From Actinomycetota bacterium (GTDB taxonomy: Bacteria; Actinomycetota; Thermoleophilia; Gaiellales; Gaiellaceae): a stretch of DNA of 63,265 nt. Where the stretch lies: NCBI GenBank assembly GCA_005883355.1, contig VAXG01000037.1:1-63265 (forward strand), in the 5' to 3' direction. The number at the start of each line of letters is the position of its first letter. Position 1 is the first letter of the stretch. The position numbers and the translations under genes were made by a program. Below the pieces are notes generated by a model. It saw nothing but the letters and a program-made list of their open reading frames with translations, had not been told where the DNA came from and searched no databases. Of the stretch, positions 33,756-42,262 are shown piece by piece.

Positions 33756-34432
33756 ATCGCGATGAAGGACTCGAGGTCGAGCGATGCCCCGCCGACGAGC
33801 GCGCCGTCGACGTCCGGCTGGCTCAGCAGGACCGCGGCGTTGTCCGGCTTGACCGAGCCGCCGTACAGCACGGGGACATCCAGTATCGACTTGATGAACA
33901 GATGTGCTTCCTGCGCGGTGTCGGGCGTCGCCGTCCTGCCCGTCCCGATCGCCCACACGGGCTCATAGGCGAGCACGAGGTTGTCGTCGGACTCGAACGC
34001 GGAGACCTGGCGCTGCAGGACTTGTTCGGTCTGCCCGGTCTCGCGCTCCTCTTCGGTTTCACCGACGCAGCCGATCACGAACATCCCCGCCGCGAGGGCG
34101 GCGCGCGCTCTCTTCGCCGTGGTCTCGTCGGTCTCGCCGAAGTACTGACGGCGCTCCGAGTGACCGACGATCGCGCCGTAGACGCCGAGCTCGAGCAGCA
34201 TCCGAGCGGAGATCTCGCCCGTGTAGGGACCTTCCTCGTCCCAGTGCACGTTCTGTGCCGCAACCGCGACCTCGGTGCCCGCCAGCAGTTGGACGGACAC
34301 GGCCAGCGACACGTATGGCGGGCACACGACGACGTCGGCGCCGTCGAGGTCTTCGTCGCGGAGACCCAGGCAGAACTCCGCCGCCTCGGCCGGGCCCTTG
34401 TACATCTTCCAGTTGCCGGCGATCAGCTTCAT
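33725..34432 (-). CDS. tpiA: triose-phosphate isomerase
   Basis: TIM-barrel enzyme of 235 residues interconverting dihydroxyacetone phosphate and glyceraldehyde 3-phosphate. It starts MKLIAGNWKMYKG (catalytic Lys13-equivalent) and has VGHSERRQYFGE (His), YEPVWAIGTG (Glu) and VLYGGSVKPDNA. It is slightly short (family about 250). ATG 34432 overlaps the pgk stop as ATGA. Loop 6 is GTGRTATPDTAQE, the usual sequence. Confidence 0.96.
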   Translation of the reverse strand: MKLIAGNWKMYKGPAEAAEFCLGLRDEDLDGADVVVCPPYVSLAVSVQLLAGTEVAVAAQNVHWDEEGPYTGEISARMLLELGVYGAIVGHSERRQYFGETDETTAKRARAALAAGMFVIGCVGETEEERETGQTEQVLQRQVSAFESDDNLVLAYEPVWAIGTGRTATPDTAQEAHLFIKSILDVPVLYGGSVKPDNAAVLLSQPDVDGALVGGASLDLESFIAICRAGANIPS

Positions 34433-35475
34433 GTGCGCTCTGGAATCACCGCGACGCCCGGCAGTTCCTTGCCTTCGAGGAGCTCGAGCGCTGCGCCGCC
34501 GCCGGTCGAAACCCATGAAACCTCGTCGGCGAGGCCGAGCTCGCCGAGCGCGCGCGCCGAATCCGCGCCGCCCACGACCGAGTACCCGTCCGATGAGGCG
34601 ACCGCCTCCGCAACGGCCCTCGTGCCTTCGCCGAAGCGTGGCCACTCGAAGACGCCCATCGGCCCGTTCCAGAAGATCGTGCGAGCCTCCGAAATCCGCT
34701 GCGTGAACAGCTCGCGCGTTTCGGGCCCGATGTCGAGGCCTAGCCAGCCATGGGGGAGCGCGTCGTACGGCACCACTTTCGTCTCGGCGTCGGCCGCGAA
34801 CTCGCTCGCCGCGACGACGTCGACCGGAAGGACGACGTCGAAAGGAAGTGGGTTATTCGTTCTGATCTCCTCGGCCATCTTCCCGCCGACGAGCACACTG
34901 TCGGCCTTTCCGCCGAGATTCTTCAGCACACCGAGCTTGTCCTCAACCTTGGCGCCGCCAGAGATGAGGACGAACGGCCGCTGCACCTCGCCGAGAAGCT
35001 TGCCGAGCTCGGTCAGCTCGCGTTCGAGCAAGAGCCCGGCGTAAGTCAGAAGAAGTTGCGCGACGCCGACAGTGGAGGCATGGGCTCGGTGAACGGATCC
35101 GAACGCATCCTGCACAAAGAGCTCGTTGTCGTCGGCGAGCTCCCGGGCGAACCTGGGATCGTTCTTCGTCTCGCCCGGATTGAACCGTGTGTTCTCGAGC
35201 ACGCGAACGCGATCGTCGGGAAGAAGCTCGCGCAGCCGGTCGGCGACCGGGCGGATGGACAGCGCCGGGTCCTCTCCTTTCGGACGTCCGAGATGTGAGC
35301 AAACCGTCACTTCGGCGGCATTGCGCTCGAGCAGCAAGCGCAACGTCGGCAACGAGGCCCTGATGCGCGTGTCGTCCGCGACACGTCCCTCCTCGAGCGG
35401 GACGTTCAGGTCGGAGCGTACGAGCATGCGCTTGCCGGCGATGTCGGCATCGCGTACCGACCGCGGCGCGCGCAC
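34429..35475 (-). CDS. pgk: phosphoglycerate kinase (short form)
   Basis: Makes ATP from 1,3-bisphosphoglycerate. Blocks present: LVRSDLNVPLEEGRV, SHLGRPKGED, VLENTRFNPGE, FVQDAFGSVHRAHAST, VLISGGAKVEDKLGVL, WNGPMGVFE and VSTGGGAALELLEGK. At 348 residues it is about 45 shorter than usual (about 395). The loss appears in two surface segments, one after SIRPVADRLRELL and one after LVGGKMAEE. GTG 35475 follows the gap stop with no spacer. Confidence 0.95.
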   Translation of the reverse strand: MRAPRSVRDADIAGKRMLVRSDLNVPLEEGRVADDTRIRASLPTLRLLLERNAAEVTVCSHLGRPKGEDPALSIRPVADRLRELLPDDRVRVLENTRFNPGETKNDPRFARELADDNELFVQDAFGSVHRAHASTVGVAQLLLTYAGLLLERELTELGKLLGEVQRPFVLISGGAKVEDKLGVLKNLGGKADSVLVGGKMAEEIRTNNPLPFDVVLPVDVVAASEFAADAETKVVPYDALPHGWLGLDIGPETRELFTQRISEARTIFWNGPMGVFEWPRFGEGTRAVAEAVASSDGYSVVGGADSARALGELGLADEVSWVSTGGGAALELLEGKELPGVAVIPERT

Positions 35476-36504
35476 CTACGCGGAAACTGTCGCGGGGATG
35501 TCGGCCGCGATCTTCGCAACGACATCGACGAGCCGGCAGCTGTAGCCCCACTCGTTGTCGTACCAGCCGAACACCTTGGCCATGCTCCCGTTGGCCATCG
35601 TCAAGTCGCTGTCGAGGATGCACGAGTACGGCGAGTGGATGATGTCGGTCGAGACGAGTGGATCGTCCGCGTAGCGAAGAATGCCCTCGAGCGGGCCGGC
35701 GTCAGCCGCAGCGCGATAGGCGGAGTTCACATCATCGACCGTCACGTCGCGGCCGAGCCGGACGACCAGGTCCGTGATCGACCCGGTCGGCACGGGTGCC
35801 CGGACCGAGATGCCGTCCACCTTGCCCTTCAAATCGGGCAGCACCAGTCCGATCGCACGAGCGGCCCCCGTCGAGGTCGGAATGAGGTTGATCGCCGCTG
35901 CGCGTGCACGGCGCAGGTCCTTGTGGGGGAGGTCGAGGATCTGCTGGTCATTGGTGTAGGCGTGAATGGTGGTCATGAATCCCTGTTCGACCGTGAAGGT
36001 GTCGTGGAGCACTTTGGCGAGCGGCGCAACGCAGTTCGTGGTGCAAGACGCGTTCGAGATGATGTGGTGCTGGTCGGGGTCGTAGGTGTCGTCGTTGACG
36101 CCGAGCACGATCGTCACGTCTGGATCGGTCGCGGGAGCCGAGATCACGACCTTCTTCGCGCCGGCGTCGAGATGCTTCTGCGCGCCGTCGCGGTCGGTGA
36201 AGAACCCGGTCGACTCGATGACGAGGTCGACCTCGAGGTCGCCCCATGGCAGCGAAGCCGGGTCCCGTTCCGAGAGCACTTTCAACTCCGACGTGCCTGC
36301 TCTGATGACGCCGTCCCCGACCTCCACGTCCTCGCCGAGCTGCCCGAGAACGGAGTCGTACTTCAGAAGGTGCCCCATGGTCCTAGCATCACCAAGATCG
36401 TTGATAGCCACGATCTCGAAATCCCCCGCCCGCTCAAGGTGCGCGCGAAAGAAGTTCCGCCCAATCCGGCCGAACCCGTTGATCCCAACCCGTGTCTTCG
36501 CCAT
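35476..36504 (-). CDS. gap: glyceraldehyde-3-phosphate dehydrogenase
   Basis: NAD-dependent GAPDH of 342 residues, forming 1,3-bisphosphoglycerate. It has [14 protein letters not shown], the catalytic [12 protein letters not shown] (Cys154) and, near the C-terminus, the [14 protein letters not shown] block. First gene of gap-pgk-tpiA-gpmI. The ATG 36504 is 6 nt after a TAGACT -10 box and probably leaderless; a 300-bp structured gap separates it from whiA. Confidence 0.97.
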   Translation of the reverse strand: MAKTRVGINGFGRIGRNFFRAHLERAGDFEIVAINDLGDARTMGHLLKYDSVLGQLGEDVEVGDGVIRAGTSELKVLSERDPASLPWGDLEVDLVIESTGFFTDRDGAQKHLDAGAKKVVISAPATDPDVTIVLGVNDDTYDPDQHHIISNASCTTNCVAPLAKVLHDTFTVEQGFMTTIHAYTNDQQILDLPHKDLRRARAAAINLIPTSTGAARAIGLVLPDLKGKVDGISVRAPVPTGSITDLVVRLGRDVTVDDVNSAYRAAADAGPLEGILRYADDPLVSTDIIHSPYSCILDSDLTMANGSMAKVFGWYDNEWGYSCRLVDVVAKIAADIPATVSA

Positions 36505-36510
36505 GGCACG

Positions 36511-36516
36511 AGTCTA
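36511..36516 (-). promoter_or_regulatory. -10 box, leaderless promoter of gap
   Basis: TAGACT on the minus strand ends 6 nt before ATG 36504. It would drive gap-pgk-tpiA-gpmI independently of whiA. No clear -35 is seen. Confidence 0.45.
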
Positions 36517-36534
36517 AATAAATGAGTCCCTGGC

Positions 36535-36562
36535 CGATGCCGGCTTCGCCGGTGTCGGCTAG
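36535..36562. terminator. GC-rich hairpin upstream of gap
   Basis: GCCGATGCCGGC and GCCGGTGTCGGC pair (two internal mismatches) across a TTC loop. It lies between the structured whiA-gap spacer and the gap -10 box, so it may end transcripts coming from whiA. The T-rich tail on the minus strand is weak (CATTTATTT). Confidence 0.4.
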
Positions 36563-36587
36563 AAAAGAGCTCGCCTTTGCGAACGAA

Positions 36588-36636
36588 ACCGTCGGAAATC
36601 ATCATGGCGTGCGAAGCGCGCCGGATTTCCGACGGT
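36588..36636. repeat. palindromic repeat, copy 2 (nested hairpin)
   Basis: Perfect 13-bp arms ACCGTCGGAAATC (36588-36600) and GATTTCCGACGGT (36624-36636) enclose ATCATGGC, an inner stem GGCGTGC-gaa-GCGCGCC, and GCCG before the second arm. The core matches copy 1 at 15096 (read on the minus strand) and copy 3 at 54062, while the arms differ in base but keep pairing. It lies in the otherwise gene-free 297-bp gap between whiA and gap. Confidence 0.75.
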
Positions 36637-36644
36637 GAGGCGGG

Positions 36645-36681
36645 CCGGAGGAGAAGCTCCGAGGACGACCTCCTCCTCCGG
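36645..36681. repeat. inverted repeat in the whiA-gap spacer
   Basis: CCGGAGGAG (36645-36653) and CTCCTCCGG (36673-36681) form 9-bp arms around a 19-nt loop. Together with the palindromic repeat next to it and the hairpin at 36535, the 297-bp spacer is packed with structure. I see no gene in the remainder (36682-36801). Confidence 0.5.
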
Positions 36682-36801
36682 TTGAACCACGCTCAGGACC
36701 TTGGCGTCGGACGGGGTCTGAATCCGGCGCCGGACGAGCGCGGACCCGCCACCTGGTGAGTATGACGAAAGGCCCGGCATGACGACAACAACGCAGAAAA
36801 G

Positions 36802-37722
36802 TTAGGTAGACGCGAGTTCTTGTAACTTCCGTAAACGCCTGTAGGCCGAGGCTTTCGTCGCGGGCGGCCTGCACTTGAGCGCCAGTTCGCGCAAAGAGAG
36901 CGTCGGGTGTCGCTCCCGCAGCTCGGCCATTTCCTGAAGTCGCGCGGGGAGCTTCGCCAGCTCGCCGCTCCGACGAAGTCGCTCTACGGCTCGGAGCTGG
37001 TCGTGTGCGGCACGGCTCGTGCGGACGAGATTCGCGTGGTCGGCGTTCGCCAGCCGGTTCGCCCGCGAGCGCGTGGCCGCCATGACCGCGCGCTCTTCGA
37101 AGAGCAAAACCGTGCGGCTCGCGCCTGCAAGCGCGAGTGTGTCGGCGATCGTCTCGACGCCTTTTGCGTAGGCGACGGCATGCCGTCCACGATCGAGGAC
37201 GCCTAGGTGCACTCCTTCGTCGCCGGCGATTCGCGCCAGGAAGTCGGCACCGTCGATCCCGGCGCTGCGGATCTCGAGATGCGGCGAGCGGGGCCCGCTG
37301 AGCGAACCCCCGCCGAGCAGAGCTCCACGCAGATACGCGGCACGGCAACATGAGCGCGCGACCACCCGTCGTGGCGGGCGCTCGAGCGGCATGAGGCGGG
37401 AGGTGAGCACGCCGGCCTCATGGAGTACCTGGAGCGCACGATCGTCTCCGGCGACGTGCAGCTGATACCTCGTGCCTCGATCGAAGGCGTGTCGCGGGTA
37501 CGTCCGAATCTCGGACACGACGCCGAAGGCACGCAGCAGGCTGAACGCTCGGCGCGTGACCGCCGGATCGCCGACGTCGAGATGGACGGAGACCTCACCG
37601 CGACCCCTCAGGTGCACGCTCCCGGCAGAATGGAAGAGCCCTGAGAGCTCGGCGAGACGATCGCACTCGCTGCGCGGCGTGATCGCCGCGAGCTCGTGCC
37701 GGAGATCCTCAGAGAGTGACAC
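36802..37722 (-). CDS. whiA: WhiA-family DNA-binding regulator
   Basis: WhiA/sporulation-type regulator of 306 residues: an N-terminal LAGLIDADG-like fold (ELSGLFHSAGSVHLRG ... AYLRGALLGGGSL) and a C-terminal helix-turn-helix (LREMAELRERHPTLSLRELALKC-type block near residues 270-290). In Streptomyces WhiA controls division genes during sporulation. GTG 37722 (MSLSEDLRHELA) fits the family; the frame opens further upstream only as antisense-like sequence. It overlaps the MGMT gene and is followed by gap-pgk-tpiA; the usual rapZ and yvcK partners are not here. Confidence 0.92.
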   Translation of the reverse strand: MSLSEDLRHELAAITPRSECDRLAELSGLFHSAGSVHLRGRGEVSVHLDVGDPAVTRRAFSLLRAFGVVSEIRTYPRHAFDRGTRYQLHVAGDDRALQVLHEAGVLTSRLMPLERPPRRVVARSCCRAAYLRGALLGGGSLSGPRSPHLEIRSAGIDGADFLARIAGDEGVHLGVLDRGRHAVAYAKGVETIADTLALAGASRTVLLFEERAVMAATRSRANRLANADHANLVRTSRAAHDQLRAVERLRRSGELAKLPARLQEMAELRERHPTLSLRELALKCRPPATKASAYRRLRKLQELAST

Positions 37723-38275
37723 CTTCGAGCGCCAGCAGTCGCTGTTTGTAGTCGGGACCGAGAGACCCGTATGACCCCAGGCCGTCGGAGGCGACCACGC
37801 GGTGGCACGGAACGACGATTCCGAAGCGGTTGCGTGCACAAAAGGTTCCTGCGGCGCGCTGAGCCCGCGGGTGGCCGGCGAGCCGCGCAAGGTCGCGGTA
37901 GGACACCACCTCTCCGTACGGGACATACCGTAGGGCGCGCGCGATGTCGAGCTGGAAAGCCGTCCACCCCTCGAGCTCGAGGTGGACGTCGTCGAAGGAA
38001 ACCCGCTTCCCGCCGAAGTAGTCCCTGAGTCGCTTGATCAACTTGTCTGCTTTCGGTGCGCTTCCGTTGCCGATACGTGCGCGTTTCGGCGGTAACGTCG
38101 ACCGCGAGGGCGGTGGGCGATCAGCCCCTCCCTGATGGGTGGCGGTTGCACGCGCACGCGCGCGTGTACCTGAGGAAGGCTGCGGAAGCTCGTGCCACAC
38201 CAAGGATCCGTCCTCGAGCCAGACCTCCCCTACGCCCCAGCCTTCGGCTTCGTAGGGGATGCACGCCACAGACAC
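37709..38275 (-). CDS. methylated-DNA-[protein]-cysteine S-methyltransferase-type protein
   Basis: DNA-repair alkyltransferase of 188 residues from GTG 38275. The C-terminal domain has the winged-helix recognition segment VPYGEVVSYRDLARLAGHPRAQRAAG and the suicide active site VVPCHRVV, with GSYG downstream. It accepts O6-alkyl groups from guanine. The N-terminal domain is short and contains a low-complexity basic linker (about residues 35-70) in place of a full Ada-like N-domain. It is 26 bp from the divergent pruA-type gene and its stop overlaps whiA. Confidence 0.85.
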   Translation of the reverse strand: MSVACIPYEAEGWGVGEVWLEDGSLVWHELPQPSSGTRARARATATHQGGADRPPPSRSTLPPKRARIGNGSAPKADKLIKRLRDYFGGKRVSFDDVHLELEGWTAFQLDIARALRYVPYGEVVSYRDLARLAGHPRAQRAAGTFCARNRFGIVVPCHRVVASDGLGSYGSLGPDYKQRLLALEGVTL

Positions 38276-38287
38276 GGTGCCCAAGCC

Positions 38288-38293
38288 TACAAT
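38288..38293 (+). promoter_or_regulatory. -10 box, leaderless promoter of the pruA-type gene
   Basis: TACAAT ends 8 nt before ATG 38302, with no Shine-Dalgarno between. The same hexamer and spacing occur upstream of tRNA-Gly. Confidence 0.55.
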
Positions 38294-38301
38294 CGCCCCC
38301 G

Positions 38302-39957
38302 ATGTCCGCTGCACCCGGCCTGTTCCGCCCGCCGATGCCCGAAAACGAGCCGGTCAAGTCGTATGCGCCTGGCACGCCCGAGCGGGAAGAGCTACGCCTC
38401 CGCCTCCAGCAGATGCAGTCGGAGCAGATCGAGGCACCGATGGTCATCGGCGGCGAGGAAGTCCGCACGAGTGAGACCTTCGAGGCCGTCATGCCGCACG
38501 ACAAAGGTCACGTGCTTGCCACCGTGCACAAAGGCAATGCCCGTCACGTCGAGCAGGCGATCAAGGCAGCCGCGGACGCCTGGGAGGATTGGCACCGCAC
38601 GCCGTGGGAAGATCGCGCTGCCGTCTTCCTCCGCGCCGCGGAGCTGCTCGCCGGGCCGTGGCGCTCGACGCTCAACGCCGCCACGATGCTCGGCCAGTCG
38701 AAGACGGCGCACCAGGCAGAGATCGACGCCGCCTGCGAGCTGACCGACTTCTTCCGGTTCAACGTGCAGTTCATGCTTCGAATCTACGGCGAACAGCCGA
38801 TGTCCGGGCCGGGCAGTTGGAACAGAATGGAGTACCGCCCACTCGAAGGGTTCGTGTTCGCCGTCACGCCGTTCAACTTCACGGCGATCGGCGGGAACCT
38901 TCCGGGGAGCGCGGCTCTGATGGGCAACACCGTCGTGTGGAAGCCCGCGTCCACCGCCGCGTACTCGGCGCACTTCCTGATGAAGCTCTTCGAGGCGGCC
39001 GGCCTCCCTCCCGGCGTGATCAACCTCGTCTACGGCTCGGGCGCGGAGATCGGCGACCCCGCCCTTGCGAGCCCCGACCTCGCCGGCGTCCACTTCACCG
39101 GTTCGACGCCGGTCTTCCAGTCGATGTGGAAGACGATCGGGAACAACATCGCGAACTACCGGAACTACCCGCGGATCGTCGGCGAGACGGGAGGGAAGGA
39201 TTTCATCGTTGCGCACCCCTCCGCCGACGCCGAGGCAGTGGCGACGGCGATCGTCCGGGGTAGCTTCGAGTATCAGGGCCAGAAGTGCTCCGCGGCCTCG
39301 CGCATCTTCGCTCCCTCCAACCTCTGGCCGGAGATTCGGGAGCGGGTCGTCGAGGAGGTCCGGTCGATCAAGATGGGCGACGTCTCCGACTTCCAGAACT
39401 TCATGGGGGCGGTGATCGACGCCGGCTCGTTCAAGACTCAACGGGACGCGATCGAAGAGGCAAAGGCCGCCGAAAAAGTCGAGGTCCTCGTCGGCGGCGG
39501 CTATGACGACTCGGAGGGGTACTTCGTCGAGCCGACGGTGCTCGAGACCACCGACCCGAACTTCCGCACGATGCGGGAGGAGCTCTTCGGGCCGGTCGTC
39601 ACGACGTATGTCTACCCCGAAGGGAAGTACGGCGAGACGCTCGATCTGATCGACAAAGGCGCGCCGTACGGACTGACCGGCGCGGTCTTCGCACGCGAGC
39701 GTGACGCAGTCGATCTCGCCGGGGAGAAGCTTCGCTATGCGGCGGGCAACTTCTACGTCAACGACAAGCCGACAGGAGCAGTTGTCGGCCAGCAGCCGTT
39801 CGGGGGCGCGCGTGCCTCGGGCACGAACGACAAGGCTGGCTCGTTGTGGAACCTGATCCGCTGGGTGAGCCCGCGCACGATCAAGGAGACCTTCGTTCCG
39901 CCCACCGACTACCGCTATCCGTTCATGGCGCCCGACGACGGGCGCGCGCCCGGCTAG
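38302..39957 (+). CDS. pruA: delta-1-pyrroline-5-carboxylate dehydrogenase (L-glutamate gamma-semialdehyde dehydrogenase)
   Basis: NAD-dependent aldehyde dehydrogenase of 551 residues, oxidising glutamate semialdehyde to glutamate at the end of proline catabolism. Catalytic Cys329 in GQKCSAASRI and Glu295 in GETGGKDF are present, along with FAVTPFNFTAIGGNLPGSAALMGNTVVWKP and the C-terminal FYVNDKPTGAVVGQQPFGGARASGTND, the block specific to the P5CDH subfamily. No proline dehydrogenase gene lies nearby. ATG 38302 follows a -10 box by 8 nt. Confidence 0.93.
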   Translation: MSAAPGLFRPPMPENEPVKSYAPGTPEREELRLRLQQMQSEQIEAPMVIGGEEVRTSETFEAVMPHDKGHVLATVHKGNARHVEQAIKAAADAWEDWHRTPWEDRAAVFLRAAELLAGPWRSTLNAATMLGQSKTAHQAEIDAACELTDFFRFNVQFMLRIYGEQPMSGPGSWNRMEYRPLEGFVFAVTPFNFTAIGGNLPGSAALMGNTVVWKPASTAAYSAHFLMKLFEAAGLPPGVINLVYGSGAEIGDPALASPDLAGVHFTGSTPVFQSMWKTIGNNIANYRNYPRIVGETGGKDFIVAHPSADAEAVATAIVRGSFEYQGQKCSAASRIFAPSNLWPEIRERVVEEVRSIKMGDVSDFQNFMGAVIDAGSFKTQRDAIEEAKAAEKVEVLVGGGYDDSEGYFVEPTVLETTDPNFRTMREELFGPVVTTYVYPEGKYGETLDLIDKGAPYGLTGAVFARERDAVDLAGEKLRYAAGNFYVNDKPTGAVVGQQPFGGARASGTNDKAGSLWNLIRWVSPRTIKETFVPPTDYRYPFMAPDDGRAPG

Positions 39958-39961
39958 CTCC

Positions 39962-41260
39962 GTGAAACGCCTGCTCCTACTCGCGTCCGCCTTCGCCGCG
40001 GCGCTCGTTTTCGTGCCCGGCGGCCAGGCGGGGCCGATCATCGACCGAGCGGTCGCCGCGTTGCACTCGGATCCCCTGTACGTCGACCCGGCGGCGGTGC
40101 TTGCACCCTCGGCGGCCGACCAGAACCGGCTGCGCCAAGAGATCGACAGCGCCGGCGCCGGACCTGTCTACATCGCGATCCTTCCGAATTCCGCGGAACT
40201 CGAAGCCGGCGGCAGTCCCGACGGCGTGCTCCAGGCGATCCATGACGGCCTCGGGCTCAAGGGCACGTACGCCGCTGTGATCGGGACGCACTTCCGCGCC
40301 GGCAGCGACGGCGTCTTGCCGCAGGGCGTCGCGGGACGCCTGGCCGCCGAGGCGCTCGCCGCGCATCCCGGCGCCGGCGTGACCGCCACGCTCGTCGACT
40401 TCGTCGACCGCGTCGCCGCCGAACGAAGCGGTGGCGCTGGAGGCGGAGGCGGCGCAACGAACGGCGCCGGGGGTGTGCTCGTCGCCCTGCTGATCGCCGC
40501 GGTCGTCGCGTTCCTGGTCTTCCAGTCAGTGCGCAAGTGGCGCCGTTCCCAGGCTGAACTGGCCGAGGTCAAAGCCGCGGCTCAAGATGACCTCGTCTCG
40601 CTGGCGGACGACGTCCAGAAGCTCGAGCACCCCGTGGAGTCGAATCAGCAGGCTAAGCAGGAGTACACCCAGGCACTCGAGGCCTACGAGAAGGCGACCG
40701 GCTCGTACGACCGGGCAACGCAGCCGCGCCAACTCGAAGCAGTGGCAACGGCGCTCGAGGAGGGCCGCTGGCACATGACCGCGGCGCAGGCACTCCTCGA
40801 CGGTCACACGCCGCCCGAGCGGCGCCCTCCCTGCTTCTTCGATCCGCGTCACGGCCCGTCGACACGCGACGTCGAGTGGGCGCCTCCCGGCGGGACGGCC
40901 AGGAAGGTCCCGGCGTGCGAGGCAGATGCACTCGCCGTCGAGTCCGGCGCGCAGCCCGCCTCACGGGCGGTCATGACCGGCGGGCGGAACGTCCCCTACT
41001 GGAGCGCTCCGCCGTACTTCGGCCCCTGGGCCAGCGGCTACTTCATGCAGTTTGGCGGGACCGGGTTCCTCTCGGGTCTCTTTGTCGGCGAACTGTTGGG
41101 CGGCGCGTTCGGCGGTTTTGGCTACGGGAGCTGGGGCGGCGCGGGAACAACCGGCGGCTTCGGCAACTGGAGCGACTCAGGCAGCCAGGGCGGGAGCGAC
41201 TTCGGCGGTGGGATGAGCTTCGGAGGAGGCGATTTCGGCAGCGGCGGCGGAGACTTCTAA
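39962..41260 (+). CDS. membrane protein with extracytoplasmic TPM-like N-domain and glycine-rich tail
   Basis: Exported, membrane-anchored protein of 432 residues. A signal peptide (LLLLASAFAAALVFVPGGQA) is followed by a TPM/DUF6676-like domain (YVDPAAVLAPSAADQNRLRQ ... VYIAILPNSAE), a Gly linker, one membrane helix (GVLVALLIAAVVAFLVFQS, about residues 163-181), a coiled-coil cytoplasmic region, a region with several Cys and Trp residues, and a final Gly/Phe/Ser-rich tail. Proteins of this layout are common in actinobacteria but functionally unassigned. It starts 4 bp after pruA with GTG 39962. Confidence 0.7.
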   Translation: MKRLLLLASAFAAALVFVPGGQAGPIIDRAVAALHSDPLYVDPAAVLAPSAADQNRLRQEIDSAGAGPVYIAILPNSAELEAGGSPDGVLQAIHDGLGLKGTYAAVIGTHFRAGSDGVLPQGVAGRLAAEALAAHPGAGVTATLVDFVDRVAAERSGGAGGGGGATNGAGGVLVALLIAAVVAFLVFQSVRKWRRSQAELAEVKAAAQDDLVSLADDVQKLEHPVESNQQAKQEYTQALEAYEKATGSYDRATQPRQLEAVATALEEGRWHMTAAQALLDGHTPPERRPPCFFDPRHGPSTRDVEWAPPGGTARKVPACEADALAVESGAQPASRAVMTGGRNVPYWSAPPYFGPWASGYFMQFGGTGFLSGLFVGELLGGAFGGFGYGSWGGAGTTGGFGNWSDSGSQGGSDFGGGMSFGGGDFGSGGGDF

Positions 41261-41284
41261 GCTGGGGTCGGCCAGACTGCGTCA

Positions 41285-42262
41285 GTGATCCACTCCGTCC
41301 TCCACGCCGTCGACGTCTTCTTCCACCACCTCGCTGTGGTCGAGTGGAAGTGGCTCGCGATCGGAATCCTTTGTCACCTGTGCAAGCTTCTTGCGGTCTC
41401 GCGCGCGTGGCGCAACATCATCAAGGCCGCATATCCGGGCCGCCGGGTGCGCTGGCGCCAGATGTTCGGCTCATACGTCGCCGGGACCGGAGTGAACGCG
41501 CTCATTCCCGCCCGCGGCGGCGACGTCGTCCGGCTCTTCCTGGCGAAACGGCGCGTCGAAGGCTCGACCTACACGACGCTCGTCTCGACGTCGTTGCTGC
41601 AGACGCTCTTCGACGTGCTCGTGGCGAGCTGCTTCATCCTGTGGGCGGTCACGCAGCACGTGCTGCCCGGGCTCAACGTGCTCCGCAGCCCCAGCCTTCC
41701 TGCACTCGACTACGGCTGGGCTTTCCGCCATCCCGTTGCCGGACTGGTCCTGTTCCTGCTTCTGCTGCTGTTCGGAACGGCGCTCGTGGCCTGGGTCGCC
41801 GAGCGGGTCGAGGAGTTCTGGGCGAAGGTTGCGCAGGGATTTGCGGCCTTTCGAGACCGCTCCTACTACGTGCGCCACGTAGTCGTCTGGCAGGTCGCCG
41901 ACTGGTCGCTGCGTCTTGCGACCGTGTTCTTCTTCCTGCGGGCGTTCGGCTTACCCGCGACGCTCCACAACGCGCTCCTGGTGCAGGTGAGTCAGAGCCT
42001 CGCAACGATCTTCCCGGTCAGTCCGGCCGGAATCGGCACGGAGCAGGCGCTGCTCGTCTACATCTTCCGCAACGTCACCTCGAAGAGTCTGGCGCTCAGC
42101 TTCAGCGTCGGCATGCGCGTGACGCTCATCATCGTGAACGCCGTACTCGGCTTTGCCGCGATCCTGCTCATGACCGGAACGTTGCGGATTCGTGGGCAGG
42201 CCGACGCCGATCGCGCCGGCGGAGAGCCGGCGCAGGCGAAGACCTCAGACGGCCGCTACTGA
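41285..42262 (+). CDS. LPG-synthase-like transmembrane (UPF0104/YbhN) protein, copy 1
   Basis: Integral membrane protein of 325 residues with eight to nine helices, of the lysylphosphatidylglycerol synthase TM family. The diagnostic glycines and acid residues are in SYVAGTGVNALIPARGGDVVRLFLAK and IFPVSPAGIGTEQALLVY. The soluble aminoacyltransferase domain of true MprF is absent; such proteins may flip lipids. A second member lies at 47997. The stop overlaps the small secreted peptide gene on the other strand by 7 bp. Confidence 0.82.
   Translation: MIHSVLHAVDVFFHHLAVVEWKWLAIGILCHLCKLLAVSRAWRNIIKAAYPGRRVRWRQMFGSYVAGTGVNALIPARGGDVVRLFLAKRRVEGSTYTTLVSTSLLQTLFDVLVASCFILWAVTQHVLPGLNVLRSPSLPALDYGWAFRHPVAGLVLFLLLLLFGTALVAWVAERVEEFWAKVAQGFAAFRDRSYYVRHVVVWQVADWSLRLATVFFFLRAFGLPATLHNALLVQVSQSLATIFPVSPAGIGTEQALLVYIFRNVTSKSLALSFSVGMRVTLIIVNAVLGFAAILLMTGTLRIRGQADADRAGGEPAQAKTSDGRY

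Noticed and set aside
36559-36780. A 73-codon minus-strand ORF in the whiA-gap spacer.
   Set aside because: Its codons cross all three inverted repeats, which better explain the sequence, and no protein-like pattern or Shine-Dalgarno is seen.
38056-38301. An 82-codon N-terminal extension of the pruA-type protein.
   Set aside because: It is antisense to the MGMT gene, lacks family similarity, and a TACAAT box 8 nt before ATG 38302 marks the real start.
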